From Microvirga solisilvae (GTDB lineage: Bacteria > Pseudomonadota > Alphaproteobacteria > Rhizobiales > Beijerinckiaceae): a DNA stretch of 64,000 nucleotides. The stretch is taken from contig NZ_JAKUCN010000004.1 of NCBI RefSeq assembly GCF_022808595.1, positions 124,001 to 188,000 of the forward strand. The letters run 5' to 3'. Of this stretch, positions 44,301 to 49,555 are shown in pieces. The notes under the pieces are model-generated. The model had not been told where the DNA came from. It saw only the letters and a list, made by a program, of their open reading frames with translations, and searched no databases. Within the stretch, counting starts at the first letter, position 1. The number at the start of each line of letters is the position of its first letter. A program made the translations under genes and the position numbers.

Positions 44301-45027
44301 CGGGGCGTGTCACGGAGACGAGCCAATCGTTGATCCCGTAATCGTAGTAAAGCTCCGACCAATGCTCCTTCACGCTGTCGACGATGGAGCCTGTGGTGGC
44401 GACGAGAACGCCATCTTTTTTCCCGGCAAGAAGATTCAGCTTGCCCGAAATCTCCCAATCGCCGCCGCGCAGGGCCCAGGGCTGCTCCGGCCAATACATG
44501 ATCACGGCGCCCTCCGGCGTCATGACGTAGAGATTGGCAAATTGGCTTTTCCAGGCCGGCCCGAACTGGGTAATGAGATCGAAGGCGACAACGAGACGGC
44601 GTTTGAGATCACGTTCGATCATCACATGCTTGCCGATGAAGCCCGTCACGCCATAGGTCTTGAAGACATTCTCCGTCAGCCGCGTGGTTCCGTCGCGGTT
44701 CTGCTCGAAGAGCGTGGCAAAGCGCTGTTCCGCGCTTTGCGGATCCATCTGGCTGATCTCGCGCAGATAGGCATCGGAGAAGGTGCGGGTATTGCTGCTG
44801 GCGAGATCGAAGATCGCGCTTTCGCGCACGCGCCTTTGTTCGACATAGCGCTCCAGGTTCTCGACCGCCTGTTGCTCGAAACCCGTCTTCACATGCCAAT
44901 AACTCATGATGGTGGCCGCGGCCACGACGAGGCTGATGCGGATCGCGATCTTTCGGAGCGTCAGAAGCGTGAGCGAGCGCTTCGGACTCGTGATCTTGCG
45001 GGGTTCGACACGGTCGATACTTGTCAT
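41365..45027 (-). CDS. Multi-PAS membrane sensor histidine kinase
   Basis: This 1220-residue inner-membrane kinase has a helix at about 25-42, a large periplasmic dCACHE-like sensor (about 43-360), a second helix near 365-385 and HAMP (about 385-440). A coiled coil and four PAS domains (about 475-600, 605-725, 735-855 and 860-980) follow. HisKA has SRFLANVSHELRTPLNAVLG, and the HATPase has VNLVGNAIKFTD, IKDTGVGIAP and GTGTGLGLTISKRI. PAS1 and PAS3 are clear duplicates (DTIDYGILFLSPD versus DTIQYGILFLDPD). There is no receiver; that is the next gene. Its start overlaps the binding-protein gene by 4 bp. Confidence 0.92.
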   Translation of the reverse strand: MTSIDRVEPRKITSPKRSLTLLTLRKIAIRISLVVAAATIMSYWHVKTGFEQQAVENLERYVEQRRVRESAIFDLASSNTRTFSDAYLREISQMDPQSAEQRFATLFEQNRDGTTRLTENVFKTYGVTGFIGKHVMIERDLKRRLVVAFDLITQFGPAWKSQFANLYVMTPEGAVIMYWPEQPWALRGGDWEISGKLNLLAGKKDGVLVATTGSIVDSVKEHWSELYYDYGINDWLVSVTRPALVDGRPAVQIGQDILVHDLIGRAMNTDLGGAYNILFSDEGRIIAHPRFMDAIQARSGSLPIAETGDARLEEIYRMARERSPEETVLRDQGDDEVIAVTKLSGPGWTLATVYPLDLASASAWKTARLILLMGALALLLEIAILSSTLRSQIAVPLRLLVRATSSVAKGEFKTHLNLRRNDEIGELSDAFTIMARQIDARETALNERSASLAKLNDELAHELAEREKAERELARHRELNALLDTIDYGILFLSPDLKIRLANRAYKEMWAVPEQQLAKGTPIRDVIAHHSHVLGIENAYEDAFIERSMAEIRGCDEGPIEILAPGNRVLRYHCVSLPDGGRMLTYVDITEQKRALDAIALAEQRQRRLLELAPFPLVVTHMADGIILYANARTAEAIGVRPDGLRGTPAPNYYANPVDRERILSILTQEGRVQDVEVLLQRPDGSQFWALVNATFADYEGHPALLFAFNDISELKQRETQLKQAKKETEAALRDLNAVLDTIQYGILFLDPDSRIRLANRAYREIWDLPASYYEEPRSLEEDMEKSRQLGRYDVSDAEWQSYKERRIGEIRSGGPVTTEMRLKNGRVLQYRIIALPDGGRMLTYFDITDMKRFEDVLRRHLAAMEAAMDGMAILDGDYEYQYLNEAHLRIFGYEKPEDLVGRSWKDLYSDDERARIEEVAFPSVFRDGHWNGEAVGRKRDGTLFPQDISLTIIQDGGLICVVRDITERHARDEALRQAKEHAEDASQAKSRFLANVSHELRTPLNAVLGYTELLIDGLYGSLPDKAHGVLTRVQVNGRHLLALINDILDLSKIEAGELLIAAEPYSISDLIHAVVATTEPLAKAKGLALRVRVPDGLPLGSGDERRLTQVLVNLVGNAIKFTDQGSVEVSAQVEKRRLTIAIKDTGVGIAPKDQKLIFEAFQQGSNAVNGGTGTGLGLTISKRIVQMHGGTIKVRSTLGQGSTFIIDMPLEVRSVTEAA

Positions 45028-46016
45028 GGCACCGCCTTGGCGAGAGCGGGAAGTTCCTTGATGCCGAGCCTGCGGGCGATCCGCTCATTGAAGAACAGCG
45101 CGCCTTCGCGGTTGTATGAAACGGGAATGTCACTGGGCTGAACGCCTTCGAGAATGCGAAGCGCGGCTTGCGCGGCCCAGCGTCCCTGTTCCTGCGGGCT
45201 CTTCACGACTCCGAAGAGGCTGATCGCGGTCAGCCATTCGAAATCCGTTCCGCTGGGAATCTCGCTCTTCTCATCCACGAAGCGCGTGGCGTCAGTAAGA
45301 TTCCAGTCGGGCAGAGCGCCGACGCCCAGGATCATGAGCATGTCGACCTCTTTCTGAGCGCGCAGGAAGGCCTCCTTCCAGGCCGCGTGCGACGTCACGA
45401 AATACGCCTTGTCATAGGTGATGCCGAAGAGGCGCTCGTGATAGGTCAGCTCCTTGCGCTTGACCGGCGTATCCTCCGAGAGGAAGCCGATCCTTGTGCC
45501 GCGCGCATGGCGCTGCATGAGCCGCAAGATCTGCGGAATGGGCGAGACCTCCACCATGCCCGTGGTGTTGCGATAGGGCAGGTCGTAGGTCGAGGCATCC
45601 CAGTTCAGGCCACAGAACACGACCGGGATCGCGGCATCGCGCAAATACGGCATGACGAGATATTGCGCGGCGGGATCGTCGCTGGTGGTGATCACATCCG
45701 GCTTGAAATCCTCAATCGTTTTCAGCGCAGCTTGAGCGGAAACGCGAATATCGGCCTCTGACGAGCGGCGCTTCGTATCCATATGGAAGACGCGCAGTTC
45801 GACATTCTTGGCGGACAATGTTTCCTGAAGCGCGGCGACGATCCGGTCGTTCCACTCGTTCCCGGCATGATAGGAATCCACATGGAGGACTTTCTTCGAG
45901 CCCTCCTGCGCCAGGGCGAGAGCTGGCATGAAAAGCATGACGAGGGCGCACAGAAGGAGACGGACAAGCGTCGCCTGCCGCATTCCTCGAGGTGCCTGTT
46001 CGAAACGTCGTGACAT
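45024..46016 (-). CDS. Periplasmic ABC-type substrate-binding protein (PF04392-like), sensor-associated
   Basis: This 330-residue exported protein has a signal peptide (LVRLLLCALVMLFMPALALA) and a type 1 periplasmic-binding fold. VLHVDSYHAGNEWNDRIVAA, FKPDVITTSDDPAAQYLVMP and IPVVFCGLNWDAS resemble the ABC_sub_bind family. No ABC permease or ATPase is nearby. Instead, its stop overlaps the start of the sensor kinase, so it most likely presents a ligand to that kinase, as LuxP does to LuxQ or TorT to TorS. The ligand is unknown. It is first in the operon; GGA sits about eight bases before the ATG. Confidence 0.87.
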   Translation of the reverse strand: MSRRFEQAPRGMRQATLVRLLLCALVMLFMPALALAQEGSKKVLHVDSYHAGNEWNDRIVAALQETLSAKNVELRVFHMDTKRRSSEADIRVSAQAALKTIEDFKPDVITTSDDPAAQYLVMPYLRDAAIPVVFCGLNWDASTYDLPYRNTTGMVEVSPIPQILRLMQRHARGTRIGFLSEDTPVKRKELTYHERLFGITYDKAYFVTSHAAWKEAFLRAQKEVDMLMILGVGALPDWNLTDATRFVDEKSEIPSGTDFEWLTAISLFGVVKSPQEQGRWAAQAALRILEGVQPSDIPVSYNREGALFFNERIARRLGIKELPALAKAVP

Positions 46017-46364
46017 GGCATATTCCGATCGCGTGAACGTTCGTTTGCCGCTGGCGGACTCTTGTCCTTCTCACACGTGCCGCGGGCCTATGCCTTGCTT
46101 GTGAGTTTCGCGTCTCAAACCATACAATGCCCTGATCCTGCCGTTCCCAACTCTTTCGCATTCTCACGCCCCTTAAGGGGTAGTTTCGATATAAAGCTGC
46201 CCTTCAATTAAAAGGACAATTTGGGAGCGATGGATTCACGAAACCTTTCGGTTCTGCTGAGCATGGCTTGAGGCGAAGTCCGCAAGCGGATTGCACGCCT
46301 CGCAGATGGCAACGATGTGGCGGTGGACACTGACGGGAAAGAAGATTCTCATCTGTGACCGGGA
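46017..46364. other. Regulatory intergenic region of about 348 bp upstream of the sensory operon
   Basis: No convincing gene is present. The region holds a 7-2-7 dyad (46167-46182), an AT-rich segment at about 46183-46225 suitable for a promoter, and part of a TGTGA-N6-TCACA palindrome (46354-46369) that reaches into the stop codon of the Crp-like gene. Confidence 0.6.
46167..46182. promoter_or_regulatory. NarL/FixJ-type 7-2-7 dyad CGCCCCT-TA-AGGGGTA
   Basis: The right heptamer AGGGGTA matches the AKRRGTA half of the NarL-type 7-2-7 consensus exactly; the left heptamer differs at two positions. It lies about 150 bp upstream of the binding-protein gene. No LuxR-type regulator is encoded nearby. 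Confidence 0.4.
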
Positions 46365-46369
46365 TCACA
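46354..46369. promoter_or_regulatory. Perfect Crp-type palindrome TGTGA-CCGGGA-TCACA
   Basis: Both pentamers match the E. coli CRP consensus exactly with the standard 6-bp spacer. It overlaps the stop codon of the Crp-like gene and lies about 338 bp upstream of the sensory operon start. Confidence 0.65.
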
Positions 46370-47054
46370 CGGAGCTGCCGGCGCCATCCGTATCGGCAGA
46401 GAAAAGGTGCGCGGGATGAAGCACGCGGATGCGGTTGCGGCTCAGCTCCACCCATCCCCTGCGGCGCCAATTCTGAAGCTGGCGGTTCACGCTTTCGCGG
46501 CTGGCGCCGACGAAGATCGCCAATTCCTCCTGGCTCACATGCAGCTCATGGCCGTAATCCTCGCTCAACGCGACGAGCCTATGGGCAAGCCGCGTCTCCA
46601 GCGGCAGCAGGGCGCGCTCTTCCATCTGCGCGCTCATCCAGCGGATGCGCTCGCACAAGAGCTCGATGATGCGGATCGCCACCGAAGGGCGCTTTTCGAG
46701 GAGGCCGAAGAAATCGCGCCGCAGCACGGTATAGAGCTCCGTCGGCTCGACCGCCACGGCATCGGCGGTCCGCGAGCGTCCATCGAGCAGCGCAACCTCG
46801 CCGAAGACATCGCCCGGACCGAGAAGATTGAAGGTCAGCCGCCTGCCGGATGCGCTGCCCGTCGCAATGCGGATCTGCCCGCGCCGCACCGCATAGAGCG
46901 CATCGCCCGGATCGCCCTTGAGAAAGAGTGTTTCACCCGCATCGAGCCGGCGCAGCACGCACAACACGGCAATGGCTTCGATAGCCTCGTCGCCCAGGCC
47001 CGCGAAGAAGGGATTGACCTTGAGCAGAAGGGCGAGGTTGTGCGGCTCAGCCAT
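46365..47054 (-). CDS. Crp/Fnr-family transcriptional regulator
   Basis: This 229-residue regulator has an N-terminal cyclic-nucleotide-binding fold (about 10-125) with GDALYAVRRGQIRIATG and PGDVFGEVALLDGRSRTADA. There GE and RT occupy the positions of the cAMP-contacting E72 and R82/S83. A dimerisation helix and winged helix-turn-helix (about 150-220) follow. The recognition helix ASRESVNRQLQNW keeps RExxxR, the residues that read TGTGA in CRP. There is no N-terminal Fe-S cysteine cluster, so it is not Fnr-like in sensing. I chose the ATG at 47054 with AAAGG upstream. Perfect TGTGA-N6-TCACA sites lie on both sides. Confidence 0.9.
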   Translation of the reverse strand: MAEPHNLALLLKVNPFFAGLGDEAIEAIAVLCVLRRLDAGETLFLKGDPGDALYAVRRGQIRIATGSASGRRLTFNLLGPGDVFGEVALLDGRSRTADAVAVEPTELYTVLRRDFFGLLEKRPSVAIRIIELLCERIRWMSAQMEERALLPLETRLAHRLVALSEDYGHELHVSQEELAIFVGASRESVNRQLQNWRRRGWVELSRNRIRVLHPAHLFSADTDGAGSSV

Positions 47055-47090
47055 GAACGGGCCTTTCGAAAGAGTGACGAACGGCGGCAT

Positions 47091-47106
47091 TGTGACGAAG
47101 GTCACA
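47091..47106. promoter_or_regulatory. Perfect Crp-type palindrome TGTGA-CGAAGG-TCACA
   Basis: This site lies 37-52 bp upstream of the Crp-like start, a position suited to autoregulation, and about 125 bp upstream of the divergent DUF1127 gene. Confidence 0.7.
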
Positions 47107-47127
47107 GAAGGAAAGAGAACCGCAAGG

Positions 47128-47147
47128 CATCATCACTGGCGATGATG
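47128..47147. promoter_or_regulatory. Dyad CATCATC-N6-GATGATG in the divergent promoter region
   Basis: This perfect 7-bp inverted repeat with a 6-bp spacer lies between the Crp-like and DUF1127 genes. A second hairpin, GGCCGGA/TCCGGCC, lies at 47177-47195. Binding factors are unknown. Confidence 0.35.
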
Positions 47148-47228
47148 GGCGGAACTGACATCCCTTCATCGGCAAAGGCCGGACCGTATCCGGCCAAGTC
47201 TAGCATCAAATGTCCTGGGAGGCATGCC

Positions 47229-47471
47229 ATGATGCAGAACACGTCATCTCTTCACGGCTTCCACTTCGCTCATTCGGGATGGTTCATGCGGGCCGTCGCT
47301 GAAAGCACCGCCGCATCCGTCCGCTGCTTCGTCTCGCAGATGAAGGAGGCGGCCACGCATGAGCGGGATCGCCGTCATATGGCCAAGTTCGATATGCGCA
47401 TGCTGAACGATATCGGGCTCGAACCCTTCGACGTCTACTACGGCTGGCGCGGATCCGGCCGGCATCACTGA
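47229..47471 (+). CDS. DUF1127 (YjiS-like) small protein
   Basis: This 80-residue protein ends with the DUF1127 pattern (MAKFDMRMLNDIGLEPFDVY then YGWRGSGRHH). GGGAGG six bases before the ATG at 47229 decides the start, although the frame is open far upstream, antisense to the Crp-like gene. DUF1127 proteins are small, often stress- or phosphate-related and sometimes RNA-linked; no role can be assigned here. The methyltransferase gene follows 31 bp later and is probably cotranscribed. Confidence 0.8.
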   Translation: MMQNTSSLHGFHFAHSGWFMRAVAESTAASVRCFVSQMKEAATHERDRRHMAKFDMRMLNDIGLEPFDVYYGWRGSGRHH

Positions 47472-47502
47472 TACCGCTTTCCCGCCGCACTGGAGAACCA
47501 TC

Positions 47503-48123
47503 ATGGGCATCTACTCTCGCTATATCGGGCCGAAATTCGTCAGCTGTCTCTGCGGGATGGACGACATCACCGCGGAGCGCGAGCGGGTTATTCCTCTGGC
47601 TCGTGGCGTGGTGCTCGAAATTGGAATGGGGCCGGGGCTGAACCTGCCGTTCTACAATCCGCTTCTCGTCACGAAGGTGATCGGCGTCGATCCGAACGAT
47701 GCTTTTCTCCATCTCGGTGAGGAGCGGCAGCGTTCGAGTAGGGTGCCGGTCGACATTGTCCGTGCGCCGGCGGAGGCGCTGCCGCTGGAGGACGGCTCCA
47801 TCGATACGGCGGTGATCACCTATACCCTCTGCTCGGTGGACGATCCGGAACAGGCCCTGAAGGAAATTCGTCGTGTGCTGAAGCCCGAGGGCAGGGTGCT
47901 GTTCCTGGAGCACGGATTGTCGCCAGAAGAGGACGTGGCGCGCTGGCAGCATCGGCTCAACCCGATCTGGCGCTCCCTCGCGGTAGGTTGCAACCTCACG
48001 CGCCCCGTGGCGGATCTGCTCACGCAGGCGGGGTTCTCCATTCACGACATGGAGGAATATTATCTCGGTGGAGCCCCGCGCGTGATCGGCTTCCATTGCC
48101 GGGGCATCGCGCAGGCCAATTGA
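47503..48123 (+). CDS. Class I SAM-dependent methyltransferase (UbiE-like)
   Basis: This 206-residue methyltransferase has motif I VVLEIGMGPGLNLPFYNP, an acidic motif II near KVIGVDPND, and LPLEDGSIDTAVITYTLCSV followed by IRRVLKPEGRVLFLEHGLSP. This is the Methyltransf_11/UbiE pattern. The substrate is unknown; relatives methylate quinones, phospholipids or thiols. It is the second gene after DUF1127. Confidence 0.86.
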   Translation: MGIYSRYIGPKFVSCLCGMDDITAERERVIPLARGVVLEIGMGPGLNLPFYNPLLVTKVIGVDPNDAFLHLGEERQRSSRVPVDIVRAPAEALPLEDGSIDTAVITYTLCSVDDPEQALKEIRRVLKPEGRVLFLEHGLSPEEDVARWQHRLNPIWRSLAVGCNLTRPVADLLTQAGFSIHDMEEYYLGGAPRVIGFHCRGIAQAN

Positions 48124-48293
48124 GGAAGCGGCGCACGATGATTGCCAAGCTAGGACTATTCTGGGTTTAGCCCGATCCTTCCGAGACTCTCTTAGAGTTG
48201 CCGCATGTCGTAGCGGCACTGTCTGCAAGCGTCAAACCCCGGAGAAACCTTCGATTTTCGCGAAATCCTGAATCGACAGGATTCCATATATGT

Positions 48294-48299
48294 TATAAT
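48294..48299 (+). promoter_or_regulatory. Putative -10 element TATAAT upstream of the FecR-domain gene
   Basis: A consensus TATAAT lies 42 bp before the ATG in an AT-rich stretch. A TCGACA hexamer 15 bp upstream is a possible but short-spaced -35. Confidence 0.4.
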
Positions 48300-48340
48300 G
48301 TTTAAAGATCGTTCCTTCTGTTACTGAAGACTTCCTGGCA

Positions 48341-49480
48341 ATGAATTTCATCCGGCTGCGTCGCTTGTTTCTGTTTCCCGTCCTGCTGCTTTTGAGCACG
48401 GCTCCTGCGCTCGCGGAGGATTGGGTCGTCGCCAAGGTCTCGGGAGAGGCTTGGATTGCGGTTCCGAACGCATCGCCAGCCCGTGCTACGGCCGGGATGC
48501 CGATCCCGGACGGAGCGACCTTCTCGACACGCCACAACGGACGGGCGCAGCTGGAGCGTGGGCCCGAGTCCATTCTCGTGAGCCCGAACACGACCATCTC
48601 GCCTCAATCGACAACATTCTTCGGCACATCGACCACCATTCATCAGCAGACGGGACGCATCGAACTCGAAGTCGAGAAGCGTAACGTCAAGCATTTCACG
48701 GTGAAGACGCCTCTGCTGGCGGCAGTCGTGAAAGGCACTCGCTTCACCGTCTCCGTTACCGCCACCACCGCCGATGTTCAGGTGTCGCGCGGTCTGGTGG
48801 AGGTTTCCGATCTCCGGAATGGATCATCCGCCGATGTCGGCTCAGGCCAAAGGGCGACTGTCAGCACCAGCGATGCACGCGGCCCGCAGGTGACGGGTGG
48901 AGGATTCACGCCGGACGAACGCAAGGCACGCCGCGACGCTGATGACGCTGGAAAAGGAAAAGGCCAGTCCAGTGGCGGCAAGGGAACCGATGGCAAGTCC
49001 GGTGGGGGCAGCCAAGGCGGATCCTCGGGAGCAGGCAGCAGCGGCAGCGCGGGCGGCGGTAAAGGCGGCAACTCTTCCGGCGATGCCGGTGGCGGTAAGG
49101 GCGGTTCTTCCGGCGGCAGCGGCAATAACGGTAATGGCGGCGGCTCCGGCGGCAAAGGTGGCGGCGGCTCTTCCGGTGACAACGGCGGTGGCAAGGGCGG
49201 CAACAGCGGTAATGGCGGCTCCAGTGGAAACAATGGCGGCGGCAATTCCGGTGGCAACGGTGGTGGCAAAGGCGGCAATAGCGGCTCTGACGGCAAGGGC
49301 GGCAATGGCGGTTCCGGCGGCAATGGTGGCGGCAAGGGAAGCGACGGCGGCTCTGGTGGCAACGGCGGCGGTAAGGGCGGCTCCGACGGCAATGGCAACG
49401 GTGGTGGCAAAGGCGGCAATGGCGGTTCCGACGGCGGCAAAGGCGGCGGTGGCGGTGGCGGAAAAGGACGTGACCGCTAG
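48341..49480 (+). CDS. Exported FecR-domain protein with a long Gly/Lys-rich low-complexity tail
   Basis: This 379-residue protein has a signal peptide (LFLFPVLLLLSTAPALAEDW) and a FecR-type beta domain (about 30-165) with ATAGMPIPDGATFSTRHNGR, VKTPLLAAVVKGTRFTVSVT and VQVSRGLVEVSDL. From about residue 200 to the end the protein is almost only Gly, Ser, Asn, Asp and Lys in GGGKGG/GGNGG units. The tail is probably disordered, positively charged and outside the cytoplasm. A CHASE2-GGDEF-EAL gene follows 75 bp later on the same strand; FecR and CHASE2 proteins often pair. Function is not known. Confidence 0.8.
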   Translation: MNFIRLRRLFLFPVLLLLSTAPALAEDWVVAKVSGEAWIAVPNASPARATAGMPIPDGATFSTRHNGRAQLERGPESILVSPNTTISPQSTTFFGTSTTIHQQTGRIELEVEKRNVKHFTVKTPLLAAVVKGTRFTVSVTATTADVQVSRGLVEVSDLRNGSSADVGSGQRATVSTSDARGPQVTGGGFTPDERKARRDADDAGKGKGQSSGGKGTDGKSGGGSQGGSSGAGSSGSAGGGKGGNSSGDAGGGKGGSSGGSGNNGNGGGSGGKGGGGSSGDNGGGKGGNSGNGGSSGNNGGGNSGGNGGGKGGNSGSDGKGGNGGSGGNGGGKGSDGGSGGNGGGKGGSDGNGNGGGKGGNGGSDGGKGGGGGGGKGRDR

Positions 49481-49555
49481 CCTCGCATTACATTCAGCGA
49501 CATCCTTCAGCTGTCGCTGATACCGATCCTCACGCTTCTCACCTGCGAGGGACAC

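Noticed and set aside
41365..45027. Sensor kinase classed as a hybrid kinase
   Set aside because: The C-terminus ends right after the HATPase G2 box and no receiver is fused; the receiver is the next gene.
48778..49440. Proline-rich minus-strand frame opposite the FecR-domain protein tail
   Set aside because: Poly-Pro/Leu is simply the reverse complement of the GGN-rich tail. The plus strand has a signal peptide and FecR domain.
49000..49470. Short tandem repeats considered as a CRISPR-like or VNTR array
   Set aside because: They are in-frame Gly/Lys codons with irregular spacing and no fixed repeat-spacer pattern.
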